Source of the DNA: Lantana camara
Lineage: Eukaryota; Streptophyta; Magnoliopsida; Lamiales; Verbenaceae
Reading direction: 5' to 3'
Assembly (NCBI GenBank): GCA_037501455.1
Contig: CM074865.1
Span: forward strand, 7,203,001 to 7,267,000
DNA length: 64,000 nucleotides
The translations under genes and the position numbers were made by a program. Below, piece by piece: positions 12,784-25,123 of the stretch. The notes under the pieces are model-generated. The model had not been told where the DNA came from and made no database searches. It worked only from the letters and a program-made list of their open reading frames with translations. The stretch's first letter is position 1. Each line of letters opens with the position of its first letter.

Positions 12784-13184
12784 ATCCATCTTCATCATCT
12801 TCTTCCATTTCTTTTCATTCAAGGTATTGAAGGTTCATGTATGTGATTTTGATGATATTTCTTGAAGCTAGGGTTATGAATTCTTGGGATAAATGTATTA
12901 TTTGTTGTTGGAAACATGAATACATGATTATAACTTGAATTGATGTATGAATTCTTGAAGGATTTGAGCTTACATGATGAACTCATACATGAACTTGAAG
13001 GTGATGAATCTTGATGATCATGTGTGATTTAGGTGTTTAAATGGAATTTTGTTGTATTTTAAACATGTATGTATGTTGATGATCAGAAATATCACATTGT
13101 GGAGATTGGAAATTGGGTTTTGGTTGGTTTTGGGGTGTTGGCCGAGACCTTCCCCTGTTTCTGCTCTGTTTTTTTCTGCAGAAC

Positions 13185-13352
13185 TTGAAGGTCGTACCCG
13201 CGACCGAAAATACATACAAAACTGGTAGCGCCTGTGACCCAATTTTGCCCAACTTTCGAATTTTTGAAAAATTGCATGAAAATTCATGAAAAAATTAGGT
13301 CACGCCCGCGACCAAAAATAGAGTAAAAATGGTCGCGCCCGCGAGCCCTTCG
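13185..13352. repeat. palindrome cluster in layer-2 LTR (GGTCGCGCCCGCGACC type)
   Basis: Four related motifs (GGTCGTACCCGCGACC, a decayed GGTAGCGCCTGTGACC, GGTCACGCCCGCGACC, GGTCGCGCCCGCGAGC) lie within about 170 bp. They sit at roughly the same distance from the LTR start (about 1 kb) as the clusters of layers 1 and 3. Confidence 0.75.
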
Positions 13353-13875
13353 TGATCTGCATTTTGTCCAACTTCGAACCATTTTTACCTCGCTTTGAAC
13401 TAGAAAACGTGCCATATAGAGTTGGCAAGGTCTATGTGTCTAGTTTTAAACCCAATAAACAAAACTCAATTCTAACTTCTAGAACTCAAGTTATTTCAAG
13501 TTTTCTACAGTGTGCGCTTTTCTGAAAATTGTCGACTTTTGGCAAACTTTGCCAAAACCACTCTTATTGCATTCTTTTCACTTCCTTGGCTCCCGTATGT
13601 GACTTATATGAGTTATAAACTTGGTTTAGTGATAATTATGCTCTTAATTGACATTCCTTAATTATTATTATGCATTGTCTCATTGCATTACGCCGTGCAT
13701 CGTAAATGGTTCATACGAGTCATGTCTCACGAACCTTGCCCTTGCTGCACAGATTTTCTTCCCGTTGACGAGGAGCACGTACCGTAGTTATATCCTTGTT
13801 TTGGTCATCACAGGTGAGGTTTAATTCCTAGATACATAGAACCCTTACAACCCTATGTGATATTTGATCCAAAAT

Positions 13876-13878
<3 letters not shown>

Positions 13879-13927
<49 letters not shown>
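13879..13927. repeat. (TA)n microsatellite
   Basis: About 24 uninterrupted TA units inside the layer-2 LTR. Confidence 0.95.
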
Positions 13928-13929
<2 letters not shown>

Positions 13930-16469
13930 CTAAAAACCTCAAGTGATTGCAAATGATTATCGTGACATATTGAATGATCGTGATATCGTGAATTGATCGT
14001 GTTTGGCGAGTAATCGCGAATCGTGTACTGTGGGCCCGAGGGTTAGTGTATGAGCCAACCGGGAAAGCATGGGCTGACGGGTAACTCTACACTTCCCTCA
14101 CATCGTGGGGATGAACCCTGAATCCACCAGGAGGTTTGGTAGAGGAAGGAATCTCATACGTGGGAGTCATGAACCTGGCGTACACCGTGACTGGGTGGTG
14201 GGGCCTTGCAATCCCACCATCACCAGAGGGAAAAGAAGTTCGTGAAATTGCTAAGTGTGCACTGTAATGACTTGCATGACCACTATTAAATTAAACTCTA
14301 AAGATTGTATCGTTCACTATCGGTGTAAAGGTTGGAGATTGCCCTCACTCGCCGGGCCACTGATCGAATTGAATTGAATTGATTGTATTGTTAAATTGGG
14401 TTGTTGTAATCTCGGGCGAGACGTTCTATTTTATTATTAAACCTATATTGTTTCCTTTTTTAAAAGCTTACCCGAGATTATAACTTGCATGATACGTGCG
14501 TTAATATTTATTTAAACGCCTCACTCAGTCTTTGATGGACTGACGCCTCCAACTTTCAGTGTTTTGCAGGTGCGTGCTATGCTGGAGTTAGAGTCGTGTG
14601 GTGTCTTTAGTTTGAGTCTAGTGCACTTCACCTTTATCTTATTCTCATAATGTTGACACTTATGTATATTATGACATGTTTTTTAATTGTGGAGATGATA
14701 ATATATTGATATATGGAATTAGAGGATAGTATGTCTGGAATAGTTGATAAGTGATATGGGAAATTATTATGCTTCCGCCCGTTTTATTGCATTGTGATAT
14801 TTCAATTGAGGTTAGTCCCGCCTAGCTAGCTTGGTTCTTTTTCCTTGTCACCCGTTCGCTATAGTTTGGTTCATGTACGGATTACTCATTTCGTATGTGG
14901 ACTGAGCTATAGTGTAGGGGTGTGGTATCCATACGTGAAGGGTGCTACAAGAAATATGTAAGTTTATGACTTTGCTTGGTCCTTGCAACTATGATACGCT
15001 ATGTACAAACCTAAGTACGATTGTTTTAATTTTTTATGATATGTTATGTTTTGCAACGCTAAACTATGCTTCAAACCGTGTGCCTCTTATGAGCCGAGAG
15101 CTACAAGCTTTGGATATGTTATGGATTTGACACGGAGAGATATGTAAAGCATAGTTGTTGCAAGGTAAGGTATGCTATGTAAGTTTTGATACGTTATGTT
15201 AGGTAGCGGGTTACGATATTATATGTTATGCTCTGTTCTGTCTATTTGATGGGCCCCAGAGATGTAGGTAAGGGAGACCCGGGACGGCCATGGGATCGCC
15301 AGTTATCACCCCTGTGCACATCCTCCAATTTGATAGGACTAACTTGGAACCCACCAGGAGGTTTGGTAGGGGGATGGAAACCTGAGGGTTTGAGTGTTCG
15401 CGCTCCCTTCTTCTGTATGGATGGTTAGGGTCGCGCAACCCCTCCATCACCGGAGAAGGAGGTATGTATGATATGTACATTATGTTTTGATTTGATTTGC
15501 TATATATGATTCGTATGAGGAGCCCAGGATGAGATTTGTGACTCGTACCCCTCCGAGTTTTGTATGTATGCTCTGTTAAGTTTGTGAAACGGGGATAACC
15601 TGTAAATAATTTAAAATATGATCTTTTGAAAGTATAAGTTAAGATAAGAAATGTGTTGATAAGATTTGATACGATAAGCAATGATTTGATATGTTTGATA
15701 CGTAAGAATTTGATAAGTTGTGTTTTGTTCCTTTTTTATAAGAATCCCTATATGTATGTATCACGGGCAAAGTTTGGTGTGCAAAAATTATCCTTGAGTT
15801 TACGAACCGTATGAATTGAATGTGCTCTGCTCTATATATAAGTAGTGTGTGTGGGTAGCCCCTTACTCAGTCTGTGTAACTGATCCCTCTCCCATTTGTT
15901 TTTAGTGTACATGTGTCGCGTGGAGTTCAAGCTAGGCGGTTAAGTCGAGTCCTTGGAGTCTGTTGAGTCTTGTTTCATTTGGTCTGTTGCATTTCATTTG
16001 ATTCTGAATTTGTATAAGTTATATGTTTGTATGTATACGTATGATTTATTTTGCTAATCATAAATTCAAGACAGGCTTCTAGGGACAGATTTAAACCCCG
16101 TTTGTATTCATGATTTATGTTATATTCGGGATTAAGTATTTATGCTAGTTGAACCCGTCACCTGCTGCTTGTGCTTTATTATTTGAGTGTATGATTCGCT
16201 TCCGCACACGCATTTGTTTTTTTGTGATTTGTTTTAATTGATAGGGTTTACATTACCCCTAGCTTAGGTGTGTTTGTATGTCTCCCGTTCGCCTCTTCTT
16301 GGTTCATGTACGGGTTTCCCATCTCGTAAGTGTATTGGGTTTAGGTGCAGGGGATGTGGTGACCCACCGTACGGGGTGCTACAGATATAATATGATAAGT
16401 AAATAATTACTTAAATTTAAATGATTTAAAAATAATCAACAAAATATGGTTTTAGTTTTACAGAAGTAA

Positions 16470-16936
16470 GAAGTCCTTTACCTTGGCCGAAAGGGTGGTT
16501 TCGTTATATATATCACCCTTTCCAGCCTTTTACCTCACAAGTTAATTAATTAGGGATAAATCCGGAGGCCCAGGTTAACAATGAGAGATGATGTGTTATA
16601 TACCCACTAAAAAAAACAGTAGCTAAATAAGCCAGTTGAATTGGAAAGGACGAATTGATCATATTGTCCTTACTTTGTCCCAGTTGAATGGTTGGCATAA
16701 GAATCATTTTAACCCTTTGTGTTCAGTTCCCAATACAGGGACAAAATTGTAAATGTATACGTTTAATGTTGTTTAAAAATCATCAATGTAAAAAGTCTAA
16801 AAATCTAGTGTATTTAAAGGTAATGCTTTCCAATCAAAGTAAAAAGTGCACAGGTTTATATAACAAAAAAAAAAAAAAAAAAAGGCTTAAATAACTTATT
16901 GATAATGGTTAGCTAACTAGAAAAATAAAGGAGCTC
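16470..16936. mobile_element. PIF/Harbinger-like MITE, copy 1
   Basis: 467 bp. The ends are inverted: GAAGTCCTTTACC on the left matches the complement of AAATAAAGGAGCTC on the right. A 3-bp TAA duplication (16467-16469 and 16937-16939) fits the TWA preference of PIF/Harbinger transposons. The inner 300 bp matches copy 2 at 17674-18127. It has no coding capacity. Confidence 0.75.
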
Positions 16937-16939
16937 TAA

Positions 16940-17670
16940 TTATAAAGACAATATATCTTTTAATATTTGGTTTATTTTATTAGAAATAGATGTATTAGTT
17001 ATTTAACACATCAATTTCTATGTTTACTAAAATATTATAAGAACCCTATGCTATTTACAAAGCTCAAGAAAATATAAGAATACACTATGCTATTTAACAA
17101 CACTAAAAATGAGTTTTTAATTAATTAGGATAATCCATCGTAGTAAACAAAATAAATTGGTTATTTGACAAAATTTTAATATGGTCATATTAAATCCAAT
17201 TAGATAATAAACTAAGCAAGTAAATATTTTCTAAGTGGTTGCTAGATTATACTCTTCTTTGTAAGCGTAGTGTTAATCGGAAAAGTCAATTTGATAAAGA
17301 AGATTTTGTATATAGACTATAGTATATAAAAATAAAAAGTTCAAAAATATCAATTTACAGTGCAATTTTCAAATTCAAAATAAAAATAATAATTCAATTC
17401 AAATAGACCATTTTCACAGAAAATAAAAATGATAATTCTAAATTATTTTGCCGGCAAAGCAAAATACTTAATATGTTTTTTTATCACTATTATCCATAAA
17501 TATTTGGAGATATCATATAAAATTGAATTCTTTTTTACTTTTTTGTTTACATATTTTCAAAAAATATTTTTATTTTGGGTAATTAACTCATTTTTTCAAG
17601 GGTTAATAGAGATTGTACAAGTGATTAATGAATTCATTCTCTAAAATAATAATTCGAGTTCGAATCACAT
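16940..17670. other. AT-rich spacer between the two MITEs
   Basis: Very AT-rich. I see no gene, RNA or repeat end. The short ORF near 17429-17644 is low-complexity Phe/Ile/Tyr and is not credible. Confidence 0.5.
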
Positions 17671-17673
17671 TTA

Positions 17674-18127
17674 GAGCTCCTTTACTTCAGTGGAAAATAA
17701 CGGGTTGGTTATGCTTCAGGGGTTTGTCAGCCTTTTACTTCACTATTTAATTATTAGGGCCTAAAACAGGAGCCCCAGGTTAACAATGGGAAATGATGGG
17801 TTATATACCCATTGAAAAAACTGTGGCTAAATAAGCTAATTGAATTGGATAAGACGAATTGACAACTTTGTCCTTACTTTTCAAAGAAAAATTACATACT
17901 TGTCAATACAGGACAAAATTGTTCAGTTCCCAATGCGGGGACAAAATTATAAATGTATACATTTAATCTTGTTTAAAAATCAACAATGTAAAGAGTCCAA
18001 CAATCTAGTGTATTTAAGAGCAATGTTTTCCAATTAAAGTAAAGAGGGCACCGGTTTATATAACCAAGAAAAAAATTATAAACAACCCATTGTCAATGGT
18101 TAGCCAACTAGAAAAGTAAAGGAGCTC
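17674..18127. mobile_element. PIF/Harbinger-like MITE, copy 2
   Basis: 454 bp. Terminal inverted repeats GAGCTCCTTTACTT and AAGTAAAGGAGCTC. A TTA duplication lies at 17671-17673 and 18128-18130. It ends about 0.5 kb upstream of the HSP90 start codon and is related to copy 1 through most of its length. Confidence 0.8.
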
Positions 18128-18461
18128 TTATGTATATTAAATTAAAAAAAAAAAAAAAACATTTTCATAAGGAACATGAAAGGTCGGGTCCAACGTAAAA
18201 CATACTCCATTCTAGTAGCTCCTCTACTTCAATTGCCGTAAATGGACTTCAATATATGCCCCAATAACTATCCGCCACGTCAACATTCTTGCAAATTGAG
18301 TTGACCTTTCTACGTCGTCAGCCAATAGAAATGCTCGAGCTCACGGAATCCCCTACACCCTCACCGCACTTTAGAAAAACCGAGTCTTCCTAGTTCCGAG
18401 TCTTCTCTATAGAGTCTTCCAGAAATCCCACACATCTCCACGTCTACTAAGCGAGCACCAC

Positions 18462-18480
18462 CCAATCAAATCCCGCCACG
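18462..18480 (+). promoter_or_regulatory. perfect ER stress response element (ERSE)
   Basis: CCAAT, exactly nine bases, then CCACG: the CCAAT-N9-CCACG consensus. It lies about 80-100 bp upstream of the TATA box of the ER HSP90 gene. In plants this element is bound by NF-Y with bZIP28/bZIP60-type factors in the unfolded protein response. The second half continues as CCACGTCA, a bZIP-type ACGT core. Further CCACGTC copies lie near 18275 and 18515. Confidence 0.85.
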
Positions 18481-18560
18481 TCAGATGACCAGCTCAAATG
18501 ACCGTCCGATTTTCCACGTCGGCAATTTCAAACCAATCAGAACGCTCTTATTATTGGCAC

Positions 18561-18567
18561 TATAAAA
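18561..18567 (+). promoter_or_regulatory. TATA box of the ER HSP90 gene
   Basis: TATAAAA, 67 bp upstream of the ATG at 18634. A CCAAT box lies at about 18533. The predicted transcription start is about 18590-18600. Confidence 0.75.
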
Positions 18568-18633
18568 CCTCCACTATATCTCTTGTTCTCACTCGACTGA
18601 GCAATCTGAGTGCTAATTTCGCAGCAAATCGCA

Positions 18634-21600
18634 ATGAGGAAGTGGACGATCTCCGTGCTGTTTCTGCTATGCCTATTGTTTCTTCTGCCAGATCAAGGTA
18701 CCTTTGGTTTATTGGATCGTTTTGTTGTGATTTGATAATGTATTTAGTTTGGTAGTAAGGTGTGTAAATTGGAAGAATTGATTCGTCAGCTGTGCTTAAT
18801 TCAGCTGTTTTGTGTTTTGATTTTTGGATGAAATGAAGCTATTTCGCGTTAATTGATGTTTTTGGTGGGTGAATTGGTGAACTTTAGGTAGGAAAATACA
18901 GGCAAATGCTGAAGTAGATTCGGATGCGCCGGTTGATCCGCCGAAGGTGGAAGAGAAGATCGGAGCTGTTCCGCATGGATTGTCTACGGATTCTGATGTC
19001 GCTAAGAGGTAATGTTTTTTATTTAGTTCGTTTGTGTTTATATGGAGAATAAACGAGAAGATTGTGTTTATGGATTATGTTGCTGTAATTTAGGGAAGCT
19101 GAATCGATGTCGAGGAAAACACTTCGCGCGAATGCGCAGAAGTTTGAGTTCCAGGCGGAGGTGTCGAGGCTTATGGATATTATCATCAACTCTCTTTACA
19201 GTAATAAGGATATTTTCTTGAGAGAGTTGATCTCCAATGCTTCAGATGTGAGTTTTTGTTGTGCTCTATGGTTAGTCTTTTGGAGTAATTTTTTTAACAT
19301 TTTTTAGAGTGACGTGTGGCTGCCTTCTGATTATTCAGGCTCTTGACAAGATTAGATTCTTGTCACTTACTGACAAGGAAGTTTTGGGTGAAGGTGACAA
19401 CGCCAAGCTCGAGATTCAGGTTAGTAGTCACTGCATAATAGTTTGACATTATCTTGTTATTTTGTCTCCAGGTAATGCTTCAGTAATATATTTCACTTCA
19501 AATTATATATAATATTTTAGCTATATATATTTTCAAAAGATTACCTGAATGCCAGATGCCTTTTTTCGTGAAGATTATCATATACCGTGGATTGAGCTGT
19601 ACAATTCATCTTACGTGGTTCATAATTAGTATAGATTTTTGTTGTGAGAAACAGATTCATATCTCTGAAACTTAAATGGCTTAATCCGATCTTTGAACCT
19701 GTGACTATTATGTATGCAGATTAAGTTGGACAAAGAAAAGAAAATACTTTCAATCCGTGACAGAGGTATTGGAATGACAAAAGAGGACTTGATCAAGAAT
19801 TTGGGAACAATTGCTAAATCTGGAACTTCAGGTAATTATATACTGAATTTGAGCAAGTATGATGATGGTTTTGAACCTTGTTACTTGTTAAGTTGCGTTT
19901 TCTGAGTTAAGTAAATATTTTTACTAATTGTCCCTTTTATGTCTCTGTACAGCATTTGTGGAAAAAATGCAGACAAGTGGAGACCTTAACCTTATTGGGC
20001 AATTTGGTGTTGGATTTTATTCGGTATATCTTGTTGCTGACTATGTTGAAGTTATTAGCAAGCATAACGATGATAAACAGTATGTTTTTGGACTTTCGCC
20101 CTTTTGTAATATGCCATACCTGTCCAATGTTAATCTAATTATTGTTAATATTGTGACCACTTACAGGCATGTATGGGAGTCCAAGGCTGATGGGGCGTTT
20201 GCAATTTCAGAAGATACATGGAATGAGCCACTTGGTCGTGGAACTGAAATCAGGTTGCACCTTAGAGATGAGGCCCAAGAGTACCTGGATGAGTTCAAAT
20301 TGAAGGTAGTGTTTTTCTTATAGGTTTATAGCTATACATGAATAAATAGTTGGTATCCTCCCCCACACCCCCACCCCCAAATTAGGACATCACTTAGGAG
20401 ATATTTGAAGAATCCTGGTTCAGGAGAAATAAAACGGTAGGAAGCCAATGGAATAGAATTTGTCTTGTAAGTAAGGTTGTTTTACACATTGGACTTAACT
20501 GGGACATAAAGAAATTTCACTATATGGGTCTCATAAAGGGATAACATCATGTGAAGGGTAAAGTAAAACCACCCATCTTCTTTGCATGGTTACATGAACT
20601 TCAATTCGTGAAAACCATGCTAGGGTGTTTCTGTTATCCATCTCTGATCAGTTATGACATGTTATCAGAAAAGTTACTATCATTTGTAGATCTTGGTACT
20701 TGGTAGTCTTATGTTTTGTTAGTTCATGAACAAATTCTAAGTGATTCCTAGAGTAAAACTTTTTTGATGCCCGATATTTATACATTTTTTGTAATATTTT
20801 CTTTAGTTTTGCGATCATATCTTCTTTGTTAGTTTGTCCAGAGTGTTATTGTTTCATTTCAGCATAATGATCTGGTTTCTCTACAATTATAAATGCAGGA
20901 CTTGGTGAAAAAGTACTCTGAATTCATCAACTTCCCAATATACCTTTGGGCCACTAAAGAAGTGGATGAGGAGGTTCCTGTTGATGAAGATGAATCCGAG
21001 TCCAGTGACGATGATGAATCAGGTATGCATGATTTTCATGTAAAGCCACCTTTCTATTACTAAATATACTTCTATGTTATGAATTCTCAATATTGTATTT
21101 CAGTCATACTGTAAAAACAGCTCTCTTTTCTCACATCAATCTGCTGTCCCCATGAACAGCTGAAAGTAAACCTTCTGAGGAGGAAGAAGATGCTGAAAAA
21201 GAGGAGGAAGAGAAAAAACCCAAGACAAAAACCGTGAAGAAAACTACCTCTGAGTGGGAACTTTTGAATGACATGAAAGCTATATGGCTAAGGAATCCAA
21301 AGGAGGTGACAGATGAAGAGTATACAAAATTCTATCACTCTCTAGCCAAGGTAGGCCCCATATCAAAGCCTAGCAGGTTCATATTATTGAGCATTCGTAT
21401 ACTATGATTAACATTTTTACCTTACTAACAGGATTTTGGAGATGAGAAGCCTTTGTCTTGGAGTCACTTTACTGCCGAAGGTGATGTTGAGTTCAAGGCC
21501 GTGTTATTTATCCCTCCCAAGGCTCCCCAGGACTTGTATGAGAGTTACTACAACTCCAACAAGTCCAACCTGAAACTCTATGTCAGGCGGGTGTTTATCT

Positions 21601-23220
21601 CAGAAGAATTTGATGAACTTTTGCCCAAGTACCTGAGCTTCTTGCTGGTAATCCTTTATTTCCCACTATCTTTCTATTGCTAATTTTTTGGCAAAATCCA
21701 GCTTCAGGACATTCTTCTCACTATTCATGTCATGCAACCAGGGACTTGTTGATTCCGACACCTTGCCACTAAATGTATCAAGAGAAATGCTACAACAGCA
21801 TAGCAGCCTGAAAACAATTAAGAAGAAACTCATCCGCAAGGCCCTTGATATGATTCGCAAACTTGCTGAGGAGGATCCTGATGAATCTAATGATAAGGAC
21901 AAGAAAGGTAATGGCATATCCGTTGTTATTGAACTTCTTTCCAGGATTGCTTTATGATTTCTGGTTTGGTTATGAAATTTAATGCCTACTGCAGATGTTG
22001 AAGAATCAAGCGACAAGGATGAGAAGAAAGGCCAATATGCCAAATTCTGGAATGAATTTGGCAAGTCAATCAAGCTTGGTATTATTGAGGATGCAACTAA
22101 CAGAAACCGTCTGGCAAAACTTCTTCGATTTGAGACGTAAGTAGATCAACATAAAGTATGAATTGTTGCTATTTGATTCGTAGTATTCCAAAAAGATTTA
22201 ATGGTTTCTTTTATGGACTACAGCACTAAATCAGATGGTAAATTAACTTCACTGGATCAATACATCTCAAGAATGAAGTCAGGACAGAAGGATATCTTCT
22301 ATATTACTGGAACAAGCAAGGAACAACTGGAGAAATCTCCATTCCTTGAAAGACTGACAAAGAAGAATTACGAGGTAAGATGTCATCAGAGCATCATTCC
22401 AATTGCTGACATGTTTATTCTGCAAGCTCGTTCACCCAAATTTCCAAATTTTTCTCCAGGTCATTTTCTTCACCGACCCTGTGGATGAATATCTGATGCA
22501 ATATCTAATGGATTATGAAGATAAGAAGTTCCAGAACGTATCCAAAGAGGGATTGAAAATAGGAAAGGACTCAAAAGACAAAGAACTCAAGGAGTCCTTC
22601 AAGGAGTTGACCAAATGGTGGAAAGGCGCTCTAGCCAGTGAAAATGTCGATGACGTGAAGATAAGCAACCGTTTGTCAGACTCTCCATGTGTTGTTGTGA
22701 CCTCAAAATACGGTTGGAGTGCTAACATGGAGCGAATTATGCAATCTCAAACGCTATCTGATGCTGCTAAACAGGCTTACATGCGTGGCAAGAGGGTACT
22801 AGAGATTAACCCAAGGCACCCGATCATCAAGGAGCTAAGAGAGAGAGTCGTAAAGGACCCTGAGGTATTAATTAATGTTCGACCCAATATTTAAGATGTG
22901 TATTTTCTTCTTTATCATGTAATTTTGATTGATTTCCATTCGTCTTTCTTGTACAGGACGACAGTGTTAAGCAAACAGCACAGCTCATGTACCAGACTGC
23001 CCTTATGGAGAGTGGCTTTATGCTACAAGATCCCAAAGATTTCGCTTCCAGAATCTACAGCTCGGTGAAAAGCGGCCTCAAAATCAACCCTGATGCAGCA
23101 GTTGAAGAGGAAGATGATGTAGAGGAAGTCGAGACCGAATCTAGTGAAAAGGAAACAGACTCGTCGTCCTCCTCCAACACCGACGAATCTCACGATGAGG
23201 ACGTGAAAGATGAGTTGTAG
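18634..23220 (+). CDS. HSP90-7: ER-resident HSP90 (endoplasmin/GRP94, SHEPHERD type)
   Basis: ATP-dependent chaperone of the ER lumen. Fifteen exons with GT-AG junctions: 18634-18697, 18888-19008, 19094-19247, 19339-19419, 19720-19831, 19953-20079, 20167-20305, 20899-21022, 21160-21350, 21432-21647, 21742-21907, 21995-22136, 22224-22374, 22460-22864, 22957-23220. The phases join into one frame of 818 aa. Residues 1 to about 25 are a signal peptide ([19 protein letters not shown]). The N-terminal ATPase domain has [15 protein letters not shown] (to 113), DRGIGM (about 154) and GQFGVGFYS (about 193). A Glu/Lys-rich acidic linker follows at about 285-345. The middle domain has NVSREMLQ, whose Arg (about 457) contacts ATP in the family. 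The protein ends KDEL, the ER retrieval signal. Length and exon number match Arabidopsis SHEPHERD. Clients known for that protein include CLAVATA-type and Toll-like-type secretory proteins. No break is seen. Confidence 0.96.
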
Positions 23221-23813
23221 ACTTTCGAGAGGCGAAGACGCTAATCTTGAAAATCCTTGAGATATTTGCACACCTTTTATATGCGCAAGCTTCGGGATTT
23301 AGCATTGCGAGTGTTGAATTCATAGGTCACTGTAAAACATAAGCACCAGGAATTTTGTGCTGTTTTTCTTTTCCTTTTCCCGTGGGATGTAGAATAGTAA
23401 TTTCAATTTTCACTCTGTATCTTTTCCTAGCTTCCTTTATAACGAGCTTTTCTTAGTCACCTGGATCCAAAGGTTTTAAACCCATACTACGTCTACACCC
23501 TAAGCTGCTTACCAGAACTTTAATTCATGCAAGAATCATAGATATATATGAATTGTATAGTGTAGAAGGAGATTGATATGATTCTACTCAAATAACACGT
23601 GGTTAACTAGATAAAGCACAATTTAAGACTAGTTCGGGAGTTTGCATAGGACGCCCAATGAGAATATAATTTTGAAGAAAACTAAATTTATACAATACGT
23701 TAAAAGCAGGAACATACAGGAAAAACGAGAAAAAAGGAGAACATAGAGAAAAAAGGGATCATAATAGGATTAAGGATATTGGGATAATGGGATCGGAAAA
23801 TCATGAGGAAAAT
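23221..23813. other. HSP90 3' UTR and intergenic sequence
   Basis: The first 200 bp or so is probably 3' UTR of the HSP90 gene. No clear AATAAA was placed. The rest is AT-rich with no gene. Confidence 0.5.
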
Positions 23814-24599
23814 TACGGGTGTAAACGGATATTAAATGGGTCGGATGTATGATTACCATATCCTTATTCATTTATGATTCGGACGGATACGGATAATATC
23901 CTTTTAAATCGAATTCGGATAATATCATTTTTATACAGATACAAGGCGGATTCGGATTTTAATCGGATTTTCAACTATTTAGTTTGACATAAATTATTTA
24001 ACTATATAACTTTGAATTTTAAATTAGATTATCAACTATTCATTTACAATAAATTATTTAATAATTATATAACTTTGAATATATATATTTTAGACAAAGA
24101 GAGAAATAATACTAATAACTATATCTATATATATCATTTTTATTTTTTTTGGTGAATGTATAAATATGGTGGAATTATAAATTTTATCATATAATTAATT
24201 TGAATATAATACTTTTATTAATAACATAATATATGTTACTTAGATTATCTCTATATAAATGTTGAAGTAAACATATGGTTACTAATAAGACCTAAGATTT
24301 TTCCTTAATAAATGTGCTAAAAACTTACTTAATACTAATAATCTGTCATACATATATAGTTGTGTGTATATATTTTAATATAATATATTATTTATCCGAT
24401 ACGGATTATGAATAAATCGGATAGTGGATATATATAACGGATCGGATGTTTTATTACCATATCCTTATCCGTTTAAAATTCGAATGTCTATAATTGGATA
24501 CACATAATATCCTCTTGAAACGAATTCGGATAATATCCTCTGTAAACCAATTTAAATACGGACGGATATCGAATTTTCGGATATCCATTTACGACCTTA
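23814..24599. mobile_element. hAT-like MITE with GGATAcGGAtAAT subterminal repeats
   Basis: The ends TACGGGTGTAAACGGATAT and (complement) TAAGGTCGTAAATGGATAT form inverted repeats. The flanks AGGAAAAT and GGAAAAAT suggest an imperfect 8-bp duplication. Both arms carry many GGATACGGATAAT-like motifs, as at 52762-53416. There is no coding capacity. Confidence 0.55.
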
Positions 24600-24924
24600 G
24601 GAAAAATAATTAAACTGACATTAGTTCCACCGTGTTTAACACAACGTGCACCGTCAAACCGTCCATCTCCTCCTCGTTGAAAGAAAAACCTTATTTTATC
24701 CGTTTTTATGTACAATTTTACAAAACCCAATACGCCATTGGTGGGAATCATCACAAAAAAAAAAAAAAAAAAAAAAAAGAAAAGCAAAATTTCCAAATAA
24801 TTATATTAACAACGGATTTTGATACTCGTATCAATTGGTCCAAGGTGTGTTCATCATCCTTTTGACATAATTCTACGGTGGAACATAGTCTGTCCGATTT
24901 AATAAAGAATCACTTTATATTGAT

Positions 24925-25115
24925 CTATGATGCACGGATACGGACACGGCGATACGGATACGACACGACACGGATACGGCGACATGAATTTTTTTTTGAA
25001 TTTTCCACGTGGAGTGTCCGACACGGTGTCCGACACGAGTGTCCGACACGACATGATACGACACGACACGACAAGACAAAATGATATTTTAATTAGAAGT
25101 GTCCGTGCATCATAG
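24925..25115. mobile_element. 191-bp hAT-type MITE (CTATGATGCACGGA ends)
   Basis: Terminal inverted repeats CTATGATGCACGGA and TCCGTGCATCATAG with a perfect 8-bp duplication ATATTGAT (24917-24924 and 25116-25123). The interior is rich in ACACGACACG and GTGTCCGACACG motifs. Relatives lie at 27989-28164 and, decayed, near 45907-46038. Confidence 0.85.
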
Positions 25116-25123
25116 ATATTGAT

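Larger units (their letters stand above)
3573..14949 (+). mobile_element. second solo LTR (layer 2), interrupted
   Basis: It starts TGTAATGCCCCGG at 3573 and ends GGGTGCTACA at 14949. The flanks are CGAAA (3568-3572) and AGAAA (14950-14954), a 5-bp duplication with one mismatch, consistent with an older insertion. Without element C and its duplication it is about 2.7 kb. It carries the block near 14035-14235 shared with element C, including GGGCTGACGGGTAACTCT and GAATCCACCAGGAGGTTTGG. No second LTR or internal region remains. Confidence 0.72.
1709..16383 (+). mobile_element. outermost solo LTR (layer 1), interrupted
   Basis: The sequence starts TGTGACACCCCG at 1709 and ends CGGGGTGCTACA at 16383, typical plant gypsy-like LTR termini. 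A perfect 5-bp duplication GATAT flanks it (1704-1708 and 16384-16388). Without the later insertion at 3573-14949 plus its 5-bp target copy, the LTR is about 3.3 kb. There is no internal region or second LTR, so it is a solo LTR. It shares a diagnostic internal block (around 15272-15465, including CCACCAGGAGGTTTGGTAG) and a 3' block resembling the ends of layers 2 and 3, so the three families are related. Confidence 0.8.

Noticed and set aside
17429..17644. 71-aa Phe/Ile/Tyr-rich ORF
   Set aside because: It is a translation of AT-rich DNA with no domain or signal.
18416..18428. Heat-shock element (TTCCAGAA) upstream of the HSP90 gene
   Set aside because: Only two units are present, below the usual three, and such short matches are frequent. 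The ERSE is far stronger.
23814..24599. Perfect 8-bp duplication for this MITE
   Set aside because: The flanks AGGAAAAT and GGAAAAAT match only with a one-base shift in an A-run, so it is reported as imperfect.
24878..25115. Short ORFs with Arg/Thr/Asp repeats
   Set aside because: They are translations of ACACGACACG repeats inside a MITE.
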